Below, piece by piece: positions 1-7,696 of a stretch of DNA of 64,000 bases. The position numbers and the translations under genes were made by a program. Source of the DNA: Neobacillus sp. SuZ13 (GTDB lineage: Bacteria > Bacillota > Bacilli > Bacillales > Cytobacillaceae); the NCBI RefSeq assembly GCF_030123365.1, contig NZ_CP126107.1:2279501-2343500 (forward strand), given 5' to 3'. Every line of letters starts with the position of its first letter. Position 1 is the stretch's first letter. The notes under the pieces are model-generated. The model was not told the origin of the DNA and did not search any database. It saw only the letters and a list, made by a program, of their open reading frames with translations.

Positions 1-348
1 ATTACTCATATTCCTGATGCTCTAGGCTCCCATTTTGCTCTCATTACAGCAATAGCTAGTGCTCCATTTACATTCTTTATGTCTAATGATGCCTTTTATT
101 ATGGAGTTCTCCCATTGCTTGCTAAAGCGGCAAGTGTGTATGGAATTGATCCGGCAATGATTGGAAGAGCATCACTTTTAGGCTTACCAGTTCATTTATT
201 AAGCCCTTTGGTACCATCTACTTATTTATTAGTTGGTATGGTTGGAGAAGATTTCGGCGATCTGCAGCGCACTTTTCTAAAATGGGCATGCGGATCAACA
301 GCAGTAATGATTTTAGTTGCGGTTCTATTGTCAATTATTCCAATCTAA
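1..348 (+). CDS. CitMHS-family metal-citrate transporter, C-terminal part (partial)
   Basis: The reading frame is open from base 1 and ends at the TAA at 346-348; the start lies upstream of the window. The visible 115 residues are hydrophobic and contain the motif MSNDAFYYGVLPLL followed by PVHLLSPLVPSTYLLVG, which is typical of the C-terminal end of CitM/CitH proteins of Bacillus. These proteins import citrate as a complex with Mg2+ or Ca2+ through the cytoplasmic membrane using the proton gradient. A hairpin terminator follows directly, so this is the last gene of its transcript. Which metal it prefers cannot be read from this fragment. Confidence 0.85.
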   Translation: MTHIPDALGSHFALITAIASAPFTFFMSNDAFYYGVLPLLAKAASVYGIDPAMIGRASLLGLPVHLLSPLVPSTYLLVGMVGEDFGDLQRTFLKWACGSTAVMILVAVLLSIIPI

Positions 349-360
349 CGGTTTGATTAT

Positions 361-397
361 AGTCCAAAGACTCGTATAAGAGTTTTTGGACTAAATT
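361..397 (+). terminator. Rho-independent terminator after the citrate transporter
   Basis: AGTCCAAA-GACTC pairs with GAGT-TTTTGGACT around a short loop (361-392), followed by an A/T-rich tract. The U-run is interrupted, so termination may be incomplete. Confidence 0.6.
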
Positions 398-430
398 TGA
401 TTTTAGGGGAGTAGAATAAAGGAGAGTTTT

Positions 431-1354
431 ATGGAGGTATTTTTCCTTATTGTATTAAATGTCATTTTGCCTGTATTTACTTTAATAGGAGCTGGTGTCT
501 TTCTCCATCGAAAATTTAATTTAGATATGAACACTTTATCAAAGCTAAATACCTATTTTCTCATGCCATGTGTCAGTTTTGTAAACATTTATCAAAATAA
601 TATTGGCGGAGAAACACTTTTGCATATTCTTGGATTCTTAGTGTTGCAATGTTTCAGCTTAATGATTATAACTGCCGTTATATCAAAAACAGCAAAATTT
701 GATAGCAGTTTATCTTCAACTTTTAAGAACAGCGTGGTCCTAAATAACTCAGGTAATTTCGGATTACCTGTCAGTCAACTCGTTTTTCAACATAACCCAT
801 TGGGTGCATCCATACAGATTGTCGTTATGATTTTTCAGAATTTGTTAACCTACACATATGGATTACTGAATTCTGTTTCCGTTGATCAAACTGGATTGAA
901 AGCAATGAAGGAGTTTCTAAAAAACCCCGTCATATATGCCTTTTTATTAGGATTGTTCCTCCATATGTATCATATTAATATCCCGACTTTTCTATGGACT
1001 CCAATAAACAATACTTCCAATGCATTTTTGGCAGTGGCGCTAATTACATTAGGAGCACAAAGTGCTTATATAAAAATAAGTCGTTTCTCTTTGCCGCTGT
1101 TTTTAAGTTTATTTGGTCGTTTAATCCTATCTCCAGCAATTGCATTCATCATTATTTTATCATTAAAGCTGGATGGCACTACGGCACAGGCGTTGTTTAT
1201 AGCAAGCTCGTTCCCAACATCAAGGAATAGTGCTTTGTTCGCTTTAGAATATGGAAATCATCCAGAATACGCTGCACAAGTTGTTTTGCTATCTACTTTA
1301 CTTAGCGCGATTACAGTAACCACGGTTGTATTTTTATCGACAATTTTATTTTGA
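431..1354 (+). CDS. AEC (auxin efflux carrier) family permease
   Basis: A 307-residue integral membrane protein with about ten hydrophobic segments. The order and length match the AEC family (MleP/YwkB-like), whose bacterial members often move malate or other small organic acids. The N-terminal PVFTLIGAGVFL segment and the NSGNFGLPV motif (about residues 105-113) are typical; NSGNFGLP marks the conserved discontinuous helix. The SD GGAGAG lies just before the ATG. It is flanked by terminators on both sides, so it is probably a single-gene transcript. Proximity to a citrate transporter suggests an organic acid substrate, but that is inference. Confidence 0.85.
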   Translation: MEVFFLIVLNVILPVFTLIGAGVFLHRKFNLDMNTLSKLNTYFLMPCVSFVNIYQNNIGGETLLHILGFLVLQCFSLMIITAVISKTAKFDSSLSSTFKNSVVLNNSGNFGLPVSQLVFQHNPLGASIQIVVMIFQNLLTYTYGLLNSVSVDQTGLKAMKEFLKNPVIYAFLLGLFLHMYHINIPTFLWTPINNTSNAFLAVALITLGAQSAYIKISRFSLPLFLSLFGRLILSPAIAFIIILSLKLDGTTAQALFIASSFPTSRNSALFALEYGNHPEYAAQVVLLSTLLSAITVTTVVFLSTILF

Positions 1355-1362
1355 CTTAGTGA

Positions 1363-1394
1363 AGACCGTTTATGTATATAAACGGTCTCGTTAT
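1363..1394 (+). terminator. Rho-independent terminator after the AEC permease
   Basis: A perfect 10-bp stem, AGACCGTTTA / TAAACGGTCT, with a 6-nt loop and a following T-rich stretch. Confidence 0.8.
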
Positions 1395-1497
1395 TTACAT
1401 CCTATATTGTTAATCTCTATAACATTAAATATAATTAGAATAGTTTGATAGTTAAAAAGAATAGTCTATGTAAAAGCTTATTGTTTATTTTGGCACC

Positions 1498-1644
1498 CTG
1501 TTGATTGGAGCGGAAGGCACGAAGACTCCTGCGGGAGGACGGGGCAAGGGAGACCCCACAGGAGCGCAGCGACGAGGAGGCTCCCCGGACCGCCCGCGAA
1601 CCGCACGTGCCTGGAGCGGAAATCAACAGGCGAGTTTAACACAG
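1498..1644 (+). repeat. Dispersed structured repeat, copy 1
   Basis: This GC-rich island in an AT-rich gap contains CTCCTGCGGG (1526-1535) facing CCCACAGGAG (1555-1564), outer arms beginning CTGTTGATT and ending AATCAACAG, and the tail TTTAACACAG. A second copy lies at 47421-47599 in the same orientation, with the same internal order. Similar CTCCTGCGGG-containing elements are widespread in Bacillaceae intergenic regions. It has no convincing coding capacity; short frames on the minus strand across it are by-products of its high GC. The 325-base gap 1355-1679 holds the AEC terminator and this repeat only. Confidence 0.8.
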
Positions 1645-1679
1645 CCAAAGAAAAAACAACCAACCTTAAGAAGAGGGTA

Positions 1680-4058
1680 ATGAAATGTATGAATAAGGAG
1701 TTAATAAAAAACCCAAATTTAAGCTATCAGATTGCTGAGCAGAAAGCTGCTCATTATTTTCATTCACTTTATAAACAGGTTGTAGAAAAGACCTATGTTC
1801 AGACAATCACAAAAGATATTCAATCCTGGAAACGGAACCATATCCATCATTCTATATTATCCTTCATTTCACGTGGCAAGGGAAAACCTGATTCTCGAGC
1901 TTATCACAATTATATCCAATGGCTAAATTACACTGGTAAACTAGATAATTACTTAGACCGAAGCATTTCTTATATTTTCATGCGCGATTTGGGAAAGGCC
2001 CTAGATTCTCCAGAGACACAGACCAGGGTCAAACGTGTCGTTGACAACTTGAAAAATCAACTGATTCATTCTGGTTCTCCAGAACGAAATACAAAAAATG
2101 AGATGTTTAGCATGGCGGGATTATACCGTATGGCCCAAAAGGAGGGCATTGAATCCACACTGATTTGGGTATTTAACAAACTCAAGACTGTGTCTGCTAA
2201 TATTCCAAATGGGATGGATGCTGAAAATGCTCAGCGAAAGCTCATTAAAATCATTGCCGGGGTACTCATGAATGAGATGGAAGAAATGGGTGATGATTTA
2301 TCCGCTGAAGAGCGCTCGCAGAAACTTGCTGATGCGATCAGACTGGGGTATTCCTATGGTTTGACCTATCCCTTCATTGACGACCTTCTTGATGCAGGAA
2401 TTTTATCTATTGAAGAGGAAAAACAATATTCCAATTTAATTCGCACCAGCCTCATTACAGGAATTGTTCCTAAATTAGGTAATTGGCCGGGGAAAAATGT
2501 GAATCTGATCCGATTTATTCATTCCGAACTCCGAGATGCCTTTGAGTACATAACATCTAGTCTGCGACCAGAAACGAGAAAGAAATTTTTCGAGCAGGCC
2601 TACGTGTTTTTTCATTCTCAGGAAGTGGACCGTATAAAGGATTTATCCAATCCTAATTACACAAATGAAGAACTTTATATCCCAGTCATATTAAAATCCT
2701 CTTCATCTCGATTGATTGTTCGATCAGTAATTAATGCTCCAGAGGATGAAGGCTTTGATAATCGCACCTTCTTTTACGGTATTTACAACCAGCTTGCGGA
2801 TGATTTTGCTGATATGTATGAAGACTTGAAAGATGACCGGGTAACACCATACACCTATTATTTAAAATATCATGATCAGCGTGCCGATTTGATTAACCCA
2901 TTTGAATTATACTGGACAGTTATCTCTAATTTGATCCATGAGGTGTATCACTCAGATAGTAAGGCCTGTGAGGTGATTCTCGATCGGGCAATAAACGGCC
3001 TTAAGCGCTATAAAGAACGTATGGGTACCGATAGATATAACGAAGTGATGCAGCTTTTTGCATCTGGGAACCCTGCATTTAATCGTGTCATTCAAAAAAT
3101 GGTACGTAAAGCCGATGATGTTGATTTCTTTGATAAACTACTCCGAGACCATATGATAACAACTCTGAGGAATCAACGAAACGAGCAGGAAATTTTTAAA
3201 GATACGGTTGAATCCATTCGCAATGAGATCAACCAAATCTTAAAAATTCCTAAAACCGAGGATGTTGAGCCACTAATTGATGCTGCCAATTACAGTCTAG
3301 AAGGAGATGGAAAGCGATTAAGGCCAATTATGACTTGGGTTATGGGTGTAAACGAATATGGACTAAATAAGTCCGCCATCGTGCCCCTTTTGAAAGCATT
3401 AGAATATTTGCATACGGCTTCCTTAGTCTTCGATGATTTGCCTTCCCAGGATAATGCCTCTACACGTAGAGGACGTCCTACTCTCCATCAGGTATTTAAC
3501 GTTTCGATCGCGGAGTTAACAGGCCTCTTCCTGACTCAGAAAGCTATTGAGGAACAAGCATCTCTTGAACAATTTGATTCAAACATTGTACTCCGATTAA
3601 TCCACTATTCGGCAGAGATGACGGCAGTTATGTGTAAGGGTCAAGCGATGGACCTGGATTCTAAAGGGAAACAATTGACGTTGGAACAATTGAATACAAT
3701 AAGCTTTTATAAAACTGGTTTAGCGTTTGAAGCATCGTTGATCATGCCCGCTTTACTTGCCCGAGTAAAGGAGTCCGAAATAACAGCGTTAAAAAAATTC
3801 GCTCATCATGCCGGAATTGCGTTCCAGATAAAGGATGATCTGCTTGATGTTGAAGGAGATACGAAATTATTAGGAAAACCCATTGGCAAGGATGCAGAAA
3901 ACAATAACTCGACTTTTGTGTCTATCCTGGGTTCTGATGGGGCTAGAAAAGAAATGTGGGAACATTACTGTCAGGCGATGGAAGCATTGCAAGAGCTACC
4001 TCGTAATATTTCTTTTTTAAAACATTTATTGAATTATATAGTTAATCGTGACCATTGA
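1680..4058 (+). CDS. Two-domain class I isoprenoid synthase (polyprenyl synthetase fusion)
   Basis: A 792-residue protein, more than twice the usual length of a prenyltransferase. The C-terminal third (about 510-790) is a recognisable short-chain polyprenyl diphosphate synthase: GDGKRLRP (542-549) for substrate binding, a first Asp-rich motif DDLPSQD (585-591) followed by RRGRPT, and a second DDLLD (719-723) followed by EGD and LGKP, as in farnesyl diphosphate synthase IspA. The N-terminal 450 residues are all-helical and also carry two spaced Asp-rich motifs, DDLLD (234-238) and DDFADMYED (374-382), the latter followed by RVTPYTYY. This suggests a second, diverged class I fold. The first ATG (1680) follows AAGAGG; an alternative ATG is at 1689. 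The gene stands alone. Product and chain length are unknown. Confidence 0.75.
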   Translation: MKCMNKELIKNPNLSYQIAEQKAAHYFHSLYKQVVEKTYVQTITKDIQSWKRNHIHHSILSFISRGKGKPDSRAYHNYIQWLNYTGKLDNYLDRSISYIFMRDLGKALDSPETQTRVKRVVDNLKNQLIHSGSPERNTKNEMFSMAGLYRMAQKEGIESTLIWVFNKLKTVSANIPNGMDAENAQRKLIKIIAGVLMNEMEEMGDDLSAEERSQKLADAIRLGYSYGLTYPFIDDLLDAGILSIEEEKQYSNLIRTSLITGIVPKLGNWPGKNVNLIRFIHSELRDAFEYITSSLRPETRKKFFEQAYVFFHSQEVDRIKDLSNPNYTNEELYIPVILKSSSSRLIVRSVINAPEDEGFDNRTFFYGIYNQLADDFADMYEDLKDDRVTPYTYYLKYHDQRADLINPFELYWTVISNLIHEVYHSDSKACEVILDRAINGLKRYKERMGTDRYNEVMQLFASGNPAFNRVIQKMVRKADDVDFFDKLLRDHMITTLRNQRNEQEIFKDTVESIRNEINQILKIPKTEDVEPLIDAANYSLEGDGKRLRPIMTWVMGVNEYGLNKSAIVPLLKALEYLHTASLVFDDLPSQDNASTRRGRPTLHQVFNVSIAELTGLFLTQKAIEEQASLEQFDSNIVLRLIHYSAEMTAVMCKGQAMDLDSKGKQLTLEQLNTISFYKTGLAFEASLIMPALLARVKESEITALKKFAHHAGIAFQIKDDLLDVEGDTKLLGKPIGKDAENNNSTFVSILGSDGARKEMWEHYCQAMEALQELPRNISFLKHLLNYIVNRDH

Positions 4059-4158
4059 TGGTGGTTTATGTCGAAAATGATAGTCTCTTTTATCCATTCA
4101 CTTTATAAATTTACTCATATAAAATAATGATAAAAAAGTGGGAATGAAGGGGAACATT

Positions 4159-4956
4159 TTGAACACAGATCAAGCTTTTGAATTGTTAATAGAAGCAGGT
4201 GTCACTGAAGATACTAGTATTCAAACCGTTAGACGTTGGTTTCGTGAAAGAAAGATCACCTATAAAGGCTCAGGACAGGATAATGGATACATACTTAACA
4301 ATACAGACCAAGCTTTTCATTTATTAAAGGATGCAGGTGTAGCCGATAGCACCGCCGTTCAAATTGTACGACGTATGCTGCGAGAGGGACAGATTGAAAA
4401 AGTGGGCAGTGGAATTCAGAGACCTACATATCCCACAAAAGAAACAGCTTCAAAACAGTTAACCAATCGTTCTTCCGACCAGGATTTGATTATCCGTCAA
4501 TTAAAAGTAAAAATAAAGGCACAGGATGAGCATATAAAAGGAATTGAACATCTCCATCAGACCTCAGTCGCAAGTTTAATTCAGCAAATAGACAAATTGA
4601 AAAAAGATATAATTCACCTTGTAAATGAGAAAAGTGAATTTCAAAGGGAAACTAAGAAGTTACTAAAAGAGAATATTGATTTGACGAATGAATTGCTAAA
4701 ATTAAAAAATGATGTATTAAAAGGAAACCAAAAAGGCTCTGAACAAGCTGATCACGTTCCTCCACCTTCTGCTCCTATAACCGTTGATTACCGTCAAAAA
4801 TTGGGTCTTTCAAAAATGGCGAGCGATAAAGAGGTGTTAACAAAGTATAAAAAATTATTAAAATTAACACACCCCGATCATGGCGGTAATGCATCGGCTT
4901 TTCATTTCATAAAAACAGATTATGATCAATTTAGACTTAGTATCAATCTGAAATAA
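4159..4956 (+). CDS. J-domain protein with two N-terminal helical repeats and a coiled coil
   Basis: About 265 residues. Two similar 45-residue units open the protein (NTDQAFELLIEAGV... and NTDQAFHLLKDAGV...), each ending in a helix with TVRRWFRE or IVRRMLRE. They resemble small DNA-binding helix-turn-helix modules, though this is not proven. A Lys/Glu-rich coiled coil follows (about 110-185), then a short proline linker and a C-terminal J domain with LTHPDHGG, the HPD tripeptide that stimulates Hsp70 (DnaK) ATPase. A TTG start at 4159 is preferred because AAGGGG lies 6 nt upstream; a GTG at 4138 and an ATG at 4144 are in frame but lack an SD. No homologue name is recognised. Confidence 0.65.
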   Translation: MNTDQAFELLIEAGVTEDTSIQTVRRWFRERKITYKGSGQDNGYILNNTDQAFHLLKDAGVADSTAVQIVRRMLREGQIEKVGSGIQRPTYPTKETASKQLTNRSSDQDLIIRQLKVKIKAQDEHIKGIEHLHQTSVASLIQQIDKLKKDIIHLVNEKSEFQRETKKLLKENIDLTNELLKLKNDVLKGNQKGSEQADHVPPPSAPITVDYRQKLGLSKMASDKEVLTKYKKLLKLTHPDHGGNASAFHFIKTDYDQFRLSINLK

Positions 4957-4987
4957 GTTCTAAGGATACAGAAATGGATTCACCTGG

Positions 4988-5041
4988 ATTGGCGACTGAA
5001 CCCCTTCATTTTAATGGGTCTGGTCGCCAATAATTTTTTTT
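4988..5041 (+). terminator. Rho-independent terminator after the J-domain gene
   Basis: ATTGGCGAC pairs with GTCGCCAAT with an inner ACCC/GGGT stem, then a T-run. Confidence 0.85.
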
Positions 5042-5148
5042 CCTGAAATAGGGGGATTCACTCGAACGAATTAAGTCACCCAAAATGCATAATCGGTACG
5101 TAATCACTGATATAATATACCTAGAGGTTAACATCAAGGAGTGGTGGT

Positions 5149-5946
5149 ATGCGGAAAAAAGTAAATGGGAAAATAGTAATGGCAACCTTGCTATTACTAG
5201 TTTTTGGATTAATATCAATAAATAGCTTTGCAAAAATGGTAAATAATGAATACCCCCACAAAAACCATATAACAGTATACCTAGCGGGTGATTCCACTGT
5301 TTCTGATTATTCATGTTCATTTGCACCTCGAGCAGGCTGGGGACAATTTATTCATCGCTATTTCGATAATACAATTGTGGTGAGAAATGCTGCTACACCG
5401 GGAAGGAGTTCAAAAAGCTTTATTGCTGAGGGGAGACTCGAATCCATCTTAAAGCAGATTAAAAAGGGAGATTACCTTTTAATTCAATTTGGCCATAATG
5501 ACGAAAAAATGTATAAACCAAGCCGTTATACTGAACCGTACACTACATACAAAAGCTATTTAAAACAATATATTGACGGGGCGCGTGCCAAACAAGCTAT
5601 TCCTGTCCTTGTTACACCCGTTGAACGAAGGAGTTTCACAGATGATGGCAGGGCACGTAATTCACATGGTGAATATCCTAGAGCTATGAAGGAACTTGGG
5701 TTGGAAGAACATGTACCTGTCATAGACCTTACTGCCAAAAGCAGGGTATTGTTTCAAGAACTTGGGCCCGATAGGACTAAGGATGTTTTTCTTTGGCTAG
5801 ATCCAGGGGAGAACAAGAACTATCCAAAAGGTGTGCAAGACAATACTCATTTTCAGGTAGCTGGAGCAAAAGAAATTGCTCGTCTTGTCGTAGAAGGCAT
5901 TAAGGAATCCAATATGGTAACACTTCAAGACCGTCTTAAAAAGTAA
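5149..5946 (+). CDS. Secreted SGNH-hydrolase, rhamnogalacturonan acetylesterase-like
   Basis: A 265-residue protein beginning with a basic stretch and one hydrophobic helix (about 8-28), so it is exported or membrane-anchored. The SGNH blocks are clear: block I AGDSTVSD with the nucleophile Ser, a Gly in GWGQ, NAATPGRSS, block III FGHNDEK with the Asn, and a C-terminal NTHFQVAGA carrying the catalytic Asp/His region. The GDST form of block I points to the rhamnogalacturonan acetylesterase branch (YesT/YxiM/RgaE-like), which removes acetyl groups from pectin backbones. No pectin genes lie nearby, so the substrate is uncertain. AAGGAG precedes the ATG. It is monocistronic. Confidence 0.8.
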   Translation: MRKKVNGKIVMATLLLLVFGLISINSFAKMVNNEYPHKNHITVYLAGDSTVSDYSCSFAPRAGWGQFIHRYFDNTIVVRNAATPGRSSKSFIAEGRLESILKQIKKGDYLLIQFGHNDEKMYKPSRYTEPYTTYKSYLKQYIDGARAKQAIPVLVTPVERRSFTDDGRARNSHGEYPRAMKELGLEEHVPVIDLTAKSRVLFQELGPDRTKDVFLWLDPGENKNYPKGVQDNTHFQVAGAKEIARLVVEGIKESNMVTLQDRLKK

Positions 5947-5975
5947 CTCAAGCCAGAAAGTTAATCTTAAAAAAG

Positions 5976-6009
5976 AAGCAGGAAACCATAATGGTTCCTG
6001 CTTGTTTAT
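5976..6009. terminator. Bidirectional terminator between the esterase and the Crp-like genes
   Basis: AAGCAGGAAACC pairs with GGTTCCTGCTT. T-rich runs flank both sides, so it can serve the esterase (+) and the regulator operon (-). Confidence 0.8.
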
Positions 6010-6023
6010 ATTTACCTTTAAAT

Positions 6024-6680
6024 TTAATTGGATAACATTAATACATCCAAGTTTAAAATGTTTATCGCACTTGAGTCTCTAAGTTCTTTTAATCGATCGA
6101 TTTCAAGGATGTCGATCGTACGGTTTGAGATTTGGATCCATTGTTGATTTTTCCACTTGTTAAGTATTTTATTTACCGTAATCCGAGAGGTCCCTATGTA
6201 GCGAGCAAACGATGTTTGGTCAATTGAAAAATTACCATTTTCACTTACCAATTTTAAAAGGAAATGAGCCATTTGCTGTTCTATAGGCGAATTAAGAAAG
6301 GCAATAATTTCGGCCAGAATCCTAAATTTATAGATTAATGAATTTGTAAAAATACATGCTGCCTCAGGATGTTCTTTACAAATCATCACTAAGGCTTCAT
6401 CAGAGAAATAATAGATTTCAGATTGACAGTTTGAGATGGCAGATGTTAAATAGGGCTCATTTCTAGCCCCATGTTCCCCAAATAACATACCTTCTGGAAC
6501 ATAATTCACCGTTCGCTCTACACCTTCATGGGAAAGGAGAGTGATCTTTATACCACCCTTAGATAAGTAGAAAAAGCCTTTGCCTTCACTGCCCTGATGG
6601 TAAACTATTTCATTTTCTATAAACTCAAGTTTTTTTCCGTAATTTAAAAATGGCTGCCATGAATATCGAAGACTTTTCAT
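6024..6680 (-). CDS. Crp/Fnr-family transcription regulator (second of a tandem pair)
   Basis: A 218-residue protein with an N-terminal cyclic-nucleotide-binding-type beta barrel (about 15-115; EIVYHQGSEGKGFFYLSKG is the usual start), a long dimer helix, and a C-terminal winged helix (SFARYIGTSRITVNKILNKW about 160-180). Bacillaceae Crp/Fnr proteins usually sense something other than cAMP. No N- or C-terminal four-cysteine cluster is present, so it is not a [4Fe-4S] Fnr. It overlaps the upstream paralogue by ATGA, so translation is coupled. The pair faces the tryptophan/anthranilate catabolic operon and is the best candidate for its regulator. Confidence 0.85.
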   Translation of the reverse strand: MKSLRYSWQPFLNYGKKLEFIENEIVYHQGSEGKGFFYLSKGGIKITLLSHEGVERTVNYVPEGMLFGEHGARNEPYLTSAISNCQSEIYYFSDEALVMICKEHPEAACIFTNSLIYKFRILAEIIAFLNSPIEQQMAHFLLKLVSENGNFSIDQTSFARYIGTSRITVNKILNKWKNQQWIQISNRTIDILEIDRLKELRDSSAINILNLDVLMLSN

Positions 6681-7312
6681 ATCAACACCTTACCAAGTAG
6701 CTTTTTTAATTCATCAGGTTTTTTAATTAAAAACTTTTTCCCATGGATCTCGAGGATTTCTTCTTCTTTCCATTGTTTTAAAATCTTATATAAGGTGATT
6801 CTTGTTAATCCTGTGCATTTAGTAAGGTCTTGTTGTGTGAGAGGAACTTCATAATTCTTAAATTCGTAACAAATATTTAGGAGAATCACAGCCAATTGTT
6901 GCTCTGGTGTGAGAGAGTCCAAATATATTTTATCAGCTAGGATATGCATTTTATGAATGACAGTTTTGATAAAAATATTAAGGATAGAGGGCTGTGCCTT
7001 AATTAATTTTTGAAAATGTTCACAAGAGAAAAAATAGAGAATAGAGTCATTTACCGCCGTTGCTGTCGTAAAATGGGGCTGACGGTCCATCGCTTGAACG
7101 CCTAATATCTGCCCAGGAATGGCGATGTTTAACACGCGCTCTTTTCCAATCGAAGTGGTAGTCGTCACTTTAATTAATCCCTTTTGGATAAAATAAAATC
7201 CATCCCCCATCGTACCTTGCTGATAAATAGATGCTTTCTCTTTGAAGAATTGCCTAGTACCAAACTGTAAGCAAGAATCCCAATTGATATCACTGTCAAA
7301 CAAGATTGCCAA
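6677..7312 (-). CDS. Crp/Fnr-family transcription regulator (first of a tandem pair)
   Basis: A 211-residue paralogue of the next gene with the same layout: sensor barrel (about 15-115; FKEKASIYQQGTMGDGFYFI), dimer helix and winged helix with LTKCTGLTRITLYKILKQW. The start is TTG at 7312, with AGGAG 8 nt upstream. The two proteins differ in the recognition helix and sensor pocket, so they could form homodimers with separate signals or a heterodimer. Known aromatic-sensing members of this superfamily include CprK (chlorophenols) and HbaR (hydroxybenzoate). An anthranilate-type ligand is therefore plausible, but it is inference from position only. Confidence 0.85.
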   Translation of the reverse strand: MAILFDSDINWDSCLQFGTRQFFKEKASIYQQGTMGDGFYFIQKGLIKVTTTTSIGKERVLNIAIPGQILGVQAMDRQPHFTTATAVNDSILYFFSCEHFQKLIKAQPSILNIFIKTVIHKMHILADKIYLDSLTPEQQLAVILLNICYEFKNYEVPLTQQDLTKCTGLTRITLYKILKQWKEEEILEIHGKKFLIKKPDELKKLLGKVLI

Positions 7313-7411
7313 CTAATCAACTCCTAAATGAAATGATAAAAACTAATCAATAAAACTGTAAATCTATGAAATATGTAATTAATCCAGTGCTATGACTTAG
7401 TTGTAATTATT

Positions 7412-7425
7412 TGTTAGCGCTTACA
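7412..7425 (+). promoter_or_regulatory. Candidate cre site (CcpA catabolite repression)
   Basis: TGTTAGCGCTTACA matches the Bacillus cre consensus TGWAANCGNTNWCA at all but one defined position. It lies between the divergent regulator and catabolic genes, about 80 nt upstream of the likely start of transcription for the catabolic side. This fits glucose repression of the pathway. Confidence 0.6.
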
Positions 7426-7449
7426 TCCAGATGTAAAAAAATTTTTTTG

Positions 7450-7493
7450 TGTTAATCACTTAACAGTAGTGTAAAAGATTCAAGATATAAAAT
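7450..7493 (+). promoter_or_regulatory. Promoter with Crp/Fnr-type palindrome upstream of the aromatic MFS gene
   Basis: TGTTAATCACTTAACA (7450-7465) is a perfect inverted repeat (TGTTAA-4-TTAACA), with the 16-bp geometry of Crp/Fnr sites. A -10-like TATAAA/TAAAAT follows at 7486-7493 without a good -35. The palindrome centre lies close to -41 relative to the expected start, the class II activator position. The half-site TGTTAATCA recurs at 9157. Confidence 0.55.
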
Positions 7494-7637
7494 CAACATT
7501 AGTTGGGTGGATTTTAAATATTCAGCCAAAACCATGTTTTTACCCCATTTGATTAACGGTCAAGATTTAACTCCCAAGTATCAAATAATGGGAAGAACAG
7601 TATGGTTAGATCAAAAAAAAGGAGGGCAAGAGAGAGT

Positions 7638-7682
7638 TTGCACCTGAGACATAACAAAAGAGACTATTGGAGCAAATTATAA
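7638..7682 (+). CDS. Possible 14-codon leader peptide
   Basis: A strong SD (AAGGAGG, 7619-7625) is followed not by the MFS start but, 12 nt later, by TTG and a 14-codon frame reading MHLRHNKRDYWSKL. It ends at TAA 7680-7682, just before the SD of the MFS gene (7684-7688). The peptide holds one Trp (codon 11). The long spacing and TTG start make it uncertain. The position in a tryptophan catabolic operon recalls TnaC-type leaders, but no attenuator hairpin is evident here. Confidence 0.3.
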   Translation: MHLRHNKRDYWSKL

Positions 7683-7696
7683 AAGGGGATGGTTGG

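Noticed and set aside
1435..1663. Short minus-strand frames near kynurenine-like GC-rich stretch before the isoprenoid gene
   Set aside because: They lie in the dispersed repeat, have no SD, and the same frames recur over copy 2 at 47439-47627; they follow from the repeat's composition.
7450..7465. TnrA/GlnR nitrogen site
   Set aside because: TGTTA...TAACA resembles TGTNAN7TNACA, but the spacing is 6, not 7, which fits Crp/Fnr-type sites better and matches the adjacent regulators.
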